Source: Ceraceosorus guamensis (taxonomy: Eukaryota > Basidiomycota > Exobasidiomycetes > Ceraceosorales > Ceraceosoraceae). From it: DNA of 64,000 nucleotides. Shown here one piece after another: positions 1 through 9,993 of this stretch. Position 1 is the first letter of the stretch. Every line of letters begins with the position of its first letter. The stretch is taken from NCBI RefSeq assembly GCF_003144195.1, contig NW_020290022.1:186001-250000 (forward strand), read 5' to 3'. The position numbers and the translations under genes are program-made. The notes under the pieces were generated by a model. The model did not search any database. It was not told the DNA's origin and worked only from the letters and a program-made list of their open reading frames with translations.

Positions 1-693
1 ATGCTACATAGACGGAGGGGTTGTTTTGGCTCAGATGTAGCATTCCCCAAGCTGCCGGCGCTGATGAGGATCCTTGCTTCACATCTCGCGCTCGCCTGGA
101 GCAGAATTACAAAGTCGTGCTAGCTGCTGGCAAAGGCGGAGCACGGACAGGTCTGAGATTGGGTCTATGGACCTTTGCATTCTTGGCTTTGGAGAAGGGT
201 TGGAGGGAGGTGAGGCTGTGGACTGGAGTAGGAGCAAGTCAACAGACAATCCGGGCGCAAAATCCTGCATCACTGCAGAAGGAGGGCGCCAGAGAAGGAT
301 TGGATGTTTATAGATTCGTCGATGGCGCTCTCGCTGGATCAGTGGTCGCTTCCTCGGCTGCTCTTTTCTGTGAGTTGATCGGGGGTCACCCTCTGGATCA
401 GATTTATCAAGTCATTCCTCCTCGGGGCAGAGCACGATGATTCGACCTCGGCTCGCACGCGTCAGCCACATCTGATCAAGCTCGCTCTGCTGTCTCCCTC
501 TGTGCGTGCAGACAAATTGCCCAAGCCTTTGTTGCGAAGATCAGTGCTTCTGGGATTGGGCGCAGGAGCGTGCTTTGGTGGACTACGATCTGCACTGCAA
601 TTTGTGGATGAGGCCAGGTCACAGGGACAAGATGAAGGGGCACTAGGGGAAGCTGCTCGGCATCAAGGTGCGGCATCGACAGAGGTTGGTTGA
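1..693 (+). CDS. Possible Tim17/Tim22/Tim23-family membrane protein, 3' part only
   Basis: The reading frame is open into this segment, and its 5' end lies off the left edge or behind an acceptor near base 40. A canonical intron (370-511, GTGAGT...GCAG) joins two coding pieces in frame; the stop is at 691-693. The visible protein has a Gly-rich segment with RTGLRLGLW, a segment DGALAGSVVASSA, and a third segment SVLLGLGAGACFGGLR. Repeated Gly-containing membrane segments of this kind resemble the Tim17/Tim22/Tim23/Pmp24 family of mitochondrial and peroxisomal membrane proteins. The tail after the last segment is hydrophilic (Gln, Glu and Ala rich). The family call rests on pattern only, without an alignment. 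The gene converges on the minus-strand gene that ends at 864. Confidence 0.5.
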
Positions 694-863
694 CCTTGCA
701 ATGGCAGATGATCATCATCGCTGTGTTTGGCTTGACGTGGAGCACGATTCCCCTTGGAGCCGAATGATAGATCGGTGAGCTGATCCGTCAGGTGTGCGCT
801 CAAGAAGCGTGCAAGTAGTGTCACATGGCACTCCGGTTTCCCTTGACCTCGCAACGACTCGAA

Positions 864-1367
864 CTAGTAGAGTCGAGACTCCTCGGACGATCTACCGACG
901 ATCTTCTTGACGTCGACAAGCCTATTATTCTTCTCTTCCTCCTTTTTGCCCAACTTGAGACCCAAGTTGGTCCTAGCAAATTTGAGCAGGGGCTGTCCCA
1001 TAAAGTAGCCGATCATGGTACCGAAGCCGGCAGCTGCCATCGCCGACATCCTTCTTTGCAGACTTTGTGGGTGTACATTTAGCAGCGACCTGCCAGTCAA
1101 GAAGGCGGGGCTTGTACTGCGAGGCACCAACATGGTGGTCTTGCTACTTCTTGCCACAAGTGCAGCTGCGCCATCTGCTGAACGACCCAGCAATGTGGGC
1201 GATGCGTCGTTGACGGAAGATGCGCCTCGAGGTAGGATGCTAGGCAGGAAGTGGTACTGCGCGTTTGCGATCAGTCCTCCCCTGCTCGGCACGTTGATCG
1301 GTGTACGACTCGTCAGCACGCTGGACAAATTTTGTGGATGCACCCCGCTCAGCACTTACGCCACCAT
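864..1367 (-). CDS. Small unknown protein, possibly mitochondrial
   Basis: Proposed two-exon model: ATG in an 8-nt first exon (1360-1367, context CACCATGG), a 78-nt intron with a perfect GTAAGT donor, then 864-1281. The exon lengths sum to 142 codons including the stop. The predicted 141-aa protein begins with about 90 residues rich in Ser, Arg and Ala with few acidic residues, as in mitochondrial presequences. A hydrophobic stretch (AAAGFGTMIGYFMGQPLL) follows, then a charged tail with KLGKKEEEKNN. I do not recognise a family. The single-exon alternative would need a non-ATG start. The function is unknown; mitochondrial membrane location is inference from composition. Confidence 0.45.
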
Positions 1368-1639
1368 GGTGACACCGCTGCAAAGAACAGAGAATATCTC
1401 GAGACTTGTCAGCTAGACTCGGCTAATGCAGCATCTTTTTCGACCCTCACGCTATTTCGGCCTGGTCAAATGCAGTGCGACAGCGTTCGAGATTTTTCAG
1501 TCAGCCAACATCGCGCATGTGCTACATCGTCATGTTCTCATTCTCCTCACGTTTCTCCTGGACGGATGGGAAGTACGTATGCTAGCTCACGTCAGCATGG
1601 CTTGGCAGTTCATAAAGTGAAACGTGGGCTACCTCCGAC

Positions 1640-2270
1640 TCACTGGCGCTGCTTTGACATGCCCATTCCGAACAGGGCCTTAATGTTGAATCCTCGACGA
1701 TGCAGCGTCACCCCTCCGACTTCGCGTCGGAGAACAACGGGCTTGCCAGCGTTCTCTCGACGCAGCAGCAAATGATGAGGGCCAATCACCCTGGGCAAGA
1801 CGACTCGCAGACCACGACGACTAAGTGGAGAGAGGGATCGTCGCTCCGTGGCACCTTGAGCGATCCCTCCTCCGATACCTCCGCCCCATCCGATGCCCAT
1901 CTTTTGCCTGTGCGACAACTTGTTATAGGTGCGAGCAACAGGCCGTAGAATGGGCTGCCAGATAAAAGAATGCGCACGGAGATGAGTCAGCTCGGCTCAG
2001 CGCACAACCTCACAAAGCGCATTTCCGTAGCACTGCTCAATCGCCACTCACGACCCAAAGCTTTTGGAAGAAAGTAAGCTGCTCTTTTGGCAGGGGGATC
2101 AGACCTCTCCGAGACAGTCGCGCAACCTCTCTCGATTGACGAAGGCTGCGAGAGACGATTGTCAGGTCTGACCAGCCGTCTCCTCTACGCAGGGAAGGCG
2201 TAGGGCGCGCCTCCATCAGCCCAGCCCAAAGAATCACCGTGGTGATCAAGTAAGCGACGCAGAGCTTCAT
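1640..2270 (-). CDS. Small secreted protein with dibasic sites
   Basis: Two exons, 2052-2270 and 1640-1954, are joined by a 97-nt GTGAGT...GGCAG intron in phase 0, giving 177 aa. The N-terminus (MKLCVAYLITTVILWAGLMEA) is a clear signal peptide. The mature part is Arg-rich and has two similar dibasic sites, ARLSRRGLIP near residue 55 and PLSRRGLRVV in exon 2, which look like Kex2-type cleavage sites. A Gly-rich block (GIGWGGGIGGGIAQG) lies between them. There is no cysteine pattern and no recognised domain. Fungi secrete several Kex2-processed peptides (repellents, pheromone-like peptides, effectors); whether this is one is inference. The hydrophilic C-terminus argues against a GPI anchor. Confidence 0.6.
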
Positions 2271-3517
2271 CTTCAGTAGTTAGAAAGAGGAAAGAGGCGA
2301 AAGATAGAAGCGCGAAAGACCGGCTCCGCCAACGCAAAGGGTGTCTCTGCTCAGCCAGGCAGCGACTCGCGCTCTGGCAGACGCCTGGTGGAAGATGTAT
2401 CGCAAGCAAGATGAGTCGAGGACCAGCCTCTAGTGAAAGAAACGTCGTCTCGTGTGGTTTTGCGAAAACGATGTACAGATTCGAGCAAATACGTGATGGT
2501 TGAGAAAGACGAAGCGAAGGCCTGACTTCAGGATGAACCAAATTGGCCGTGCATGTCTGTCTCTTTAATCAATACGCGAGAGGGCAAGGCGACTCTGGCT
2601 AATGTGCGCCACACAAGGCCGTGGCGACACCCGCATCCTCTCCGCAGCGGTCAGCGCAGATTGTTACCCAGTTACATGTGCTATGACTGTCTTTGTCAAG
2701 AAAAGCTGAGCTTTGTGGCAAACACGGGCGAAGGGCGCTTTCGTGCTTGTGCTTGTTGCGGCATTTGATCACGATGCGATGCGCCAGGCCACTACTAGAC
2801 TGATGCACGGGGACCTTGACGGTGGTGGTGGTGGTGCTCCCTCGCTCTGCTGCGCCTTTGGGGCGTCAAATCATAAGGATCCTCTCTGCTCGTGGACGCG
2901 CCGAGTGGCATCACTGCAGGTCCATCTCGCATAAAGATTCGCTATCCGCAACTTTCCGCAGGCTTGCCATGAGGAACGAGCTGCCAGCTCAGGTCTGGAG
3001 CTGTCTAACGGACATTGTACGCTTCACGATTTGTCGAGCCTTGCGTCTTGCCAAGGATTAAGAAATGTAAATGCGATGGATCTGTAGTAAATGAGCTATA
3101 GGCTGAAGAACGCGGACCCGTTCGCGAGTGCCGTGCAGCGCCGCCTGGGCGCCGCCCTCGGCGCGAAAGTGCGACGCCATATCATTGCTGGTGATGGTCT
3201 GCGTCAGCCGTGTCCACACTTCGCCGCGAGCCATCACAATTTTGCACAACACGCCTACGGCAACTCCGGACTTTGGCAAGCGTTTTGATGACATGACAAA
3301 ACTCTTCCACGGTCAGGAAACGTGTGTTCCGTTGCGAGAAGCTCTGTGTTCCGCAGTCTTCGCAGACCCGGCATAGGTAGGCTGTGCGAGTCACGGCGCT
3401 CGGCAAAGGGCAGAAAATGGACTCGCTGGACTCGCTCCATGGCTAGAGCGCGATGATCGCGACGGGCGACAGCGCTTGCAAAGAATCGCAGCGACAGTTC
3501 TACGAAAAGAGCGTCGC
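2271..3517. other. Gene-free stretch, 1.2 kb
   Basis: This holds the presumed promoter of the secreted-protein gene and the 3' flank of NSE3. Only short, overlapping, non-conserved open frames are present, and a (GGT)5 run sits near 2820. I see no convincing gene. Confidence 0.5.
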
Positions 3518-5149
3518 TCAATCAACAAGCTGCGAGCCAGCTGCCCTTTCGATATCCCTCAGCAGCAGTGCCTCCTTCTGTGTGTCTCTATTGCTGCGCT
3601 GGGTAGTTCTAGACTCGGCAGCGTTCGCTCCAGATCTACGGCCACTGCCTCTGGTGGCCGCTGACGGCTCCGCGTCCTCCGAGTCGTCGGCATCCTCGGA
3701 TGTGAGATAGACCTCCTTTACGAAAGCTGCGATGTTGGGTTCTCCAACTTCCACCTCAGCTCTAGCTCCCCATCTCCACTCAAAATTGTCCACTTCGCCT
3801 GGGCGTCCCTCTCCATCTTTGCGTTTGGAAGCGATGGCCCTGCGCCCCTTGCTGGATGTACCTGTGCCTGCAGCAGTACCAGGGGGAGCAGCGGCAGACT
3901 TTACACGCTCCAAATATCCCTGTCTCACGAGCTGATCGAGGAACACAGAGAGTGTTGGCCGATCTGACGTCCTTTGCGAGCACCTCGAGCTTGCACTTTG
4001 CTCCGCATGCTCTGGACACAGCGCATTTGGCAAGATAGTGCTTGGTTCAAGCGACAAGCGATGTAGCTGAGCACGAAAGTCGCCTGCATACTCGCAAAGT
4101 GCAGGTTGTGTACATCAGCTAGGTCCATGAATGCCTTGCAGGGACAGTAAGCATACTGACCATCGGACAAAGCTCGACCGCCGAGCAGAATCAGACTCAA
4201 AATGAGGTACAGCAAGCCCATCGGTGCTTGTTGACCCTCTGCGCGCTTCCAGTCGATGGCTACTCCCGTCGGATCGCCATGTTGCACCGCGTCGGTGCTG
4301 GCCGTCGCAGCGGCAAGCCCAGCGTCGGGAGTTTGGAGCGCATTCAATAGCGTTGGCGGCAAGATTGAGCGCAGCACATACGAGCCCGAGGGTATGTCTG
4401 CAGGACAAGAAATGGTTGAGATGACCATTGATGCAAGTCGAGCGCCGAGCAGGGAGAAGCACTCACTCTTGGCGGTCTCTTCCTCTTCTTCAATGTGCTT
4501 ACTTCGCTTCTTGCTCGCCTCTTTGAGGCTCTGAGTCTGCATCCTGAGGAGATCGAGATGTGCCTGACTCTCGGTGCCTCTGGCTCTCAGCTCCACAAGC
4601 TCGTACCCAAAGGTAGCTCTGAGCAATCTTTGTGCTTTGTTGTAGACCACTGGGAACGCGCGAGAGTTCTCCTTGCCAAGCACTGCATGGGTGGTCTGCA
4701 TCAGGATCGTGGGGCCAGTCCACACAGCATCGCTCGGACAGCAACGGCGCACCTTTCTTATTTATATCGTCCCTCCTCAGAGGTGTCCGCTTATATTCGT
4801 GAAAGAGAGCCATGCGAATCAAGTCCTGAGCTCTGCGATTGATCTCCTTTCTTCCCAATTTGTCTGCAACGCTTTTGGCGCCGCTGCCCTCGTTCATTCG
4901 CCTGCGCTTCTGCATACGCAGCGATGCTTCTCCATCGCTTGCGTCGTCCTCATCTTCAGCTCCCCCTTGCGCATCATCATCTTCTGCCTCCTCATCTTCA
5001 TCTTCCTCTACGTCCTCCTGCAAACTTGTGCTCGCTCTGTGGGTCAAAGACTGGAGTCCATTCTGACTCGACGTTGCTGAGATGCGCGAGTTGCGGGAGT
5101 AGGAATTTGGCGCGAGTCGACGCGTTGACTGGGAAAGGCGACTTGGCAT
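3518..5149 (-). CDS. NSE3: Nse3, MAGE-domain subunit of the Smc5/6 complex
   Basis: Four exons (4753-5149, 4467-4682, 4161-4397, 3518-4083) give 471 aa, in frame across three introns of 69-77 nt. Residues 1-95 are low-complexity and acidic (EDVEEDEDEEAEDDDAQ). The MAGE/Nse3 winged-helix region then starts at KEINRRAQDLIRMALF and runs through KRTPLRRDDINKKVLGKENS, ATFGYELVEL, PMGLLYLILSLILLGGRALSD and TLSVFLDQLVRQGYLERV. It closes with the typical FEWRWGARAEVEV and AFVKEVYL, and the tail is Ser/Arg-rich. Nse3 pairs with Nse1 and Nse4 to bridge the Smc5-Smc6 heads and is needed for DNA repair and replication-fork stability. The first intron acceptor was chosen because it restores the canonical 'INKKVLG' junction. 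Confidence 0.92.
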
Positions 5150-6739
5150 GCTGAACCTCGAAAGTCAGTGAGGTGGGTGCTCGTGCGCGAGGAATGAGCA
5201 CGGAATGCCTGACAGTAGTAGCGGTGAGTGATGGAGTCTGTGTTGGACTCGTTGGAATTAGCGAGGCCAGGCGGCCGAATCATGCTGCATGCATGCGGGC
5301 AGTTGGCTTCCACACTACGCGCATCGCGACGCGCTCATCAAGCATCATCCGCGCAGTTATGTGGTCAAGAAATAGTGAGGCGCGACCCACTGCGATTCAG
5401 ATTGTTCTCGACGGTGAAGCTTTTACTGTACCATCACTCACACTCACGACTCGAGCTACCCCGCACTTTCTCCCAGCTCAGACGCGGCCACCCTTGGGCG
5501 GCCTTCCCTCAACATTTTGTGATTCGCGCGCACTATGCACAAGCGCTCTCCCATCACCGTGCCACCACACACTTGCCCAGCGCCTTCGCGATCGGCTTCA
5601 TGCTCACAGACAGGCCAGGAGGAGAGCATGCGGCTAGCTGCACGCGTGCATTCATGATCGATTTGTCTCCGCGCTCTCCGCTCCCCCCGCTCGACAGGCA
5701 AGCTGCCCTAGCCCTTGCCGCTTCGCACCGTCCCAGGCCAAGCAGAAAAGACTTCGCTCGTGGTGTGCTGCCGGCGCTCGCTTCTTTCCTCTGACGCCGC
5801 CCCTAGTCTCACACCATGGAATCTGCCTCTGCATCCAGCAGCGACTTCGACCCCACCTTCGGAGTTTTCAGCTAAAGCTATACTCAAATACGGCAATTCG
5901 GTTCTCAAGTTGTATCGAGATGGATTACAATGTCGAGCTGTGCTGGGAGCGCTCTTGTAAGTGGACGGTCGAGCTGAATAGATCCACGAATGTCTATAGT
6001 AGGTGACGCGTGAGAGCAAGGCCGCTCGCTCTGACTGCAGCAGACCGCCTCGTGAAATCGTGAATGCGCTCGCTCTCCTTCTCTCTGCTTTGCGCCTCTT
6101 TCCCCACACTCCGCCTCGCGCGCATCGAGGGCATCATTTCCTCCCACCAGCATTCTTCCACCATTCACATTCCCTCCCTGTCTCTTGTTCCCAAAGCGCT
6201 TTCCATTTGGTAGCCCTTCATTACTTCCGACACACTCTTTCGTACGGCTGCCTTACTTGGACTCACCACCAGCGCAAAGCGTGAGTATCCCGCCTCCATT
6301 GGACAAGGCATGAGCCTCTGCGCCTCCAACCACAGGCGGAAATGTCGTCCTACGAGGCTGGATCAGCAAGGATGACACAGATAGCTTCGGGCTCAGCATG
6401 GTCGAGCGAACTGTCAATGCTGCTGAACAGGCTCGGAAGGCGGCTCGCGGGGTGGAGAGAGCAAAGCGACAGCTCGGGCGGGAAGGGCGAGTGTCACATA
6501 CAGCGTGCCGCGTGCCACCATCCCTACCACAGGGGCTAGCGGGAGATGTCAACGCGGACTCGGTGCATGGCTTTAAAGCGCCATTTCCCGATCGCTCCCA
6601 AGACGCTCGTGATCGACGCAGACTCAGAGAGGCGGCAAAGCAGCCCAACGCGTCGAGCTGACATGAAGGATTACATCTTCTCCCATCTCACTTGCGCAGC
6701 ATCTGGTCATCCCCTCGAACCCATCTTCTTTCTTCCGAA
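5150..6739. promoter_or_regulatory. Divergent region between NSE3 and the GPI-protein gene
   Basis: This 1.6 kb lies between two divergently transcribed genes. Most of it shows only overlapping frames typical of GC-rich non-coding DNA. The right part (6334-6660) holds a plus-strand open frame behind an intron-like GTGAGT...CACAG segment; it is listed separately at low confidence. Confidence 0.4.
6334..6660 (+). CDS. Doubtful exon of an unknown gene
   Basis: After an intron-like segment (6279-6333, GTGAGT to CACAG) a frame stays open to a stop at 6658-6660. It encodes GNVVLRGWISKDDTDSFGLS followed by a helical Ala/Arg-rich part (MVERTVNAAEQARKAARGVE) and a charged tail. The helix-like composition is more protein-like than its surroundings. 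However, I could not find a start codon with a clean upstream exon, and a 131-codon frame lies antisense. It could equally be 5' untranslated sequence of the next gene, which starts only 80 bases downstream. No family was recognised. Confidence 0.2.
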
Positions 6740-7358
6740 ATGGCTCGCTTCACCTTTGCAGCTGCAGTTGTGCTCGCATCTGTCGCCGTTGTCGCTGCAC
6801 AAGACAGCAGCGACCTCGGCCCTCTTACCACCAACAATGCGGTGACCAATTGCGTCCAATTCGGTGATTGTGAGTAAAGATGTGCAGGGAGTGTATCTGC
6901 TACGGGGAGTCGGCGGTGCGACTTAGCTGCGCTGTCATTGATCCGCACGCTTTGCTCAAGTCTAAACTGCCTGCGCCCCTTGCTCCTCCACAGGCACGGC
7001 TGGAGGACAGGGATCAACTCTGAGTTTCGCACCGGGAATTCAAACGCCCGCCCCATCGACCGCTTTCGCTGCACCCACCGATTCTGCCCAATCCATCGCC
7101 TCCGTCTCTGAGCTGGCCGCTTCGGGAGCCGCAGCAGCGTTCTCTTCGCGACTACCTGGTCAGAACAGCGATGCTCGTGGAGCCACCTCAGTCTACACCG
7201 GTACCATCGCCGTTGCTGGATCCGCTCCCTCCTCAGTTCGCGCTTCAGGCACAAACAGCCCTGACGGCGCCGTCTCCAACATTCATGTCTCTGGTTTCTG
7301 GGCTCCCGCTGCTGCCGCCGTCGCTGCGGTCGCTCTCGGCGCCGCTGTCGTGCTGTGA
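6740..7358 (+). CDS. GPI-anchored Ser/Ala-rich cell-surface protein
   Basis: Two exons (6740-6869, 6994-7358) with a GTGAGT...CACAG intron give 164 aa. The protein starts with a signal peptide (MARFTFAAAVVLASVAVVAAQ), followed by a short segment with a cysteine pair (NCVQFGDC) and a Ser/Thr/Ala/Pro-rich stalk suited to O-mannosylation. It ends in a long hydrophobic tail (FWAPAAAAVAAVALGAAVVL) stopping exactly at the C-terminus, the layout of a GPI-attachment signal. A role in the wall or membrane surface is inferred from architecture. I do not recognise a named family; many fungi carry short lineage-specific proteins of this build. Start choice is unambiguous: the first ATG opens the signal peptide. 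Confidence 0.8.
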
Positions 7359-7676
7359 AGGACTTTCGACTTGCTCGCCTTTGGGTTCGTATTCTCTCTT
7401 CGCTTGTCCGCCTAACTGCGCAAGGATCAATGTCTAGCTGAGCGACCTCTTGTCGCCAGCAATCACTTCATTCTCGTCATGATTCGCAGCACTATTCCTC
7501 GCTGTCTTTTTGTCGCTCTGCGCCCGTTCGAGGTCTGCCAGTGTCTTTCGTACATCGCGCACGCTACATTCATACCATTTGCATACGTCGCCTGCCTGAT
7601 GCTGTATGAGCTGAGCTCTGTGGACAAATGAGAGGGCGGCTGCGAGCGCCGGTTGGGATCGACTCGTCGGACGTGG
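7359..7676. other. Short convergent intergenic stretch
   Basis: This lies between the stop of the GPI-protein gene and the stop of CAB5, so it should hold two 3' ends. I see no coding signal of its own. Confidence 0.5.
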
Positions 7677-8772
7677 TCAGTTGTCCTTCTTGGCCAACCG
7701 TATAGCGCTTCTGCGCTGGATCGCCTCGTCATCGCTAATGTCCGCCGCCCGGCGCCTGGCGGCGATGCGTGCTCTGGAGCGGAAAATCGCCCACACCCCG
7801 GCAAGGACGCCCACGGGGGGAATGATCCAACTAGCAAGCCAAGAGACGCTTCCGAGCAATGTGCTCTGCTGCTTCTGCCAACTCTTGACCAAGGCTTGCA
7901 CTTGCTCTTGAAGAGCTGGAGAGGCGGCATTAGCACCTAGCGTCGAGCCAGTCTGCTCTTCTGCAGAGCTGCCTTGGAGCGCGGAAGAGTTGTCGAGCAC
8001 GACATCTGCGTAAGGCAGCTTGCTCGAGAGGGCATGTTGAGCTTTGAGACGCGACTCGGCATCGGACTGCGTCAATCCTGAGGGTCCATCGCGAGAGAGC
8101 AAGCGACTGAGCTGATCGGAGGGAGAGCTAAAGGCGTGGACGGGCCAGTCAACGGTTCGCGGATGGATGAGGCTGGGATGATGCGCCAGCCTCTCAGACT
8201 CACCACCAAACGAGCAGTATCTGACCACAAAACTTCCACAGGCCGGCCTCGATCAATAGGGGCGTATCGACGACGACGCGCTTGCTGCCCGTGAGCCAAT
8301 GCTTGACCAATAACCAAGCCATTCGTTTCCTAATGGCCGTGTGCGTAATCTTGTTCAAAATTTTGCGCTTCTTCTCATCCGGAAAGGCTATTCTTCCAAG
8401 CGCGGCCCGATCCAGCTCTCCCGAAGGCTGCAGGATGGAATGCCCAAAGGCATTGACAAGCTTCGAGAGCGTTCCAGAGGCATCCTCAGGCCTGACGACT
8501 TCTCGAGCTAGCACATCCAGATCAATGACTGGAATTTGAGAGCCTTGCAAAAGGCGAGATACGGTGGATTTGCCTTGGGATTCGGGTTAGAAGATGAAAG
8601 TTGGCAATGAGCCACTGTGCCGTCTCTGGTCGGCTAGACACAGCTTCAACGTACCGGAAGCAATGCCCCCAGTCAAGCCAACCACTGATTGCCGATCGGA
8701 AGAAGAGAGCGTGTGTGTGAGTCTGGCTCTCTCACCCATCCGAAGGCTGTCCAAGCTTGACCTACCGATCAT
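7677..8772 (-). CDS. CAB5: Dephospho-CoA kinase (CoaE/Cab5)
   Basis: Four exons (8766-8772, 8655-8684, 8204-8573, 7677-8127) give 285 aa. The first coding exon is only 7 nt (ATGATCG) and, once spliced, gives the canonical start MIVVGLTGGIASGKSTVSRL, whose P-loop is GGIASGKS. Later family landmarks follow in order: the IDLDVLAREVV motif, RIAFPDEKKRKILNKITH, VVVDTPLLIEAGL, VWCSPSDQLSRLLSRDG and YADVVLDNS. The enzyme phosphorylates the 3' hydroxyl of dephospho-CoA, the last step of coenzyme A synthesis. Beyond the kinase core a C-terminal hydrophobic segment (WLASWIIPPVGVLAGVWAIF, about residues 235-255) and a basic tail suggest membrane anchoring, compatible with an outer mitochondrial or ER surface location. 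The gene converges on the GPI-protein gene. Confidence 0.93.
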
Positions 8773-9993
8773 TCTAGCCTTTTATGGCTGCTTGTCAAGC
8801 TAACAACACAACAAAAGCTCGAGTCGAGGGTAACGCTTCTGAGTAGTGCTCCTGACCAGTCAAGAGCTGTCATTCAAAGCGCTGATGATGAATCTGTGTC
8901 AAGATCGTCATCAAGGACCTTCAACGCGGGTGCGAGGCGCTGCGTTCCGTGCACGAACGGACGTGCGCGTTCTCATCAACTTCCGACTGCATGGCCGCCG
9001 CTTGTATGCGCCAGCTATTTATTGAGTCTGCGCTGCCAGTCGCTCACGTGAAGCCTGAGTCGTCAAGACATGAAACAAGACATGAGGAGGTCAAGATGAG
9101 GGCGTCGGGAATCTTGGCGAGACCTTTTGCTTCCGACAGCCGCCATTCGTCCATAGCAGCCGCGACAATCAGGAGAGGAGAAGAGACGTATGCCCAAAGG
9201 CGAAGGAAAGCTATGCGCGATCGGACAGTCATGACTGCCAATGCAACATCTTCACTTCTTGGATCGGGCTGCGCAGTGCTGAGTCCGTGGACTGGCGCAA
9301 GGGATCAGCGACTGAGCGCGCATGAAGCCAAAATTGGGCTAGTATGGATACAATGAGAAATTTCAGCAGAGATGAAGATCGAGACGCTTGGGGCTAGCTG
9401 AGGTACAACACTCTCAAAGGCTTCGACTGCAATGTTGTCAGTCTTTTGACGCAGCACACGCGGAGAGAGCCTGATGGATGCTTTGCAACCTCTTGGCTCA
9501 GCAGCAAGCTCTATCCTCACGGAACAATGCCCTGCAGAGCTCAGCATTCCTCCGAATGCGCAGCACAGATAGGCTTGCCGGTCAGCCTTGGCGCTAGCAT
9601 CCACGTCTACTCTACGGTACAGCACTAGTACTCACACTGTCGGCCGCTGTATCTGCTCAAAGCATCGTGAGATGGAAATTCTGGCCAGCGCAAGATCGAT
9701 TGGGCAAGAGGCGAGAAGTGATCAGCCGCCGGCGGCGACGTGGCGAAATGCGTCGGAGATGTGTAGCTGATGCCAGACACCTTCCATTCGTGTGCCAGTA
9801 GCAAGATAAAGGCATCGCAGCTGATGGGCCCACACCTTCTTCGCCTCGCCTCCCATTCAAATTCTTGCCAGAAAGTAGAGTACATCAGCCGAACCTTCTG
9901 ATCGTATACCTTCGCGTTTCCCGCTCCAGCTTCGGGACCACTACCACCCATCAGAGTGGCTCCCTTAGACTCATCGTCAAATAGGTCATTGCT
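8773..9993. other. Intergenic region upstream of the 520-aa protein gene
   Basis: This 1.2 kb lies between divergent genes. A minus-strand open frame (9625-10047) runs antisense across the start of the next gene and encodes a piece with KVRLMYSTFWQEFEWEARRR. It has no clear start, no splice partners I trust and no recognised family, so I do not call it a gene. Confidence 0.4.
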
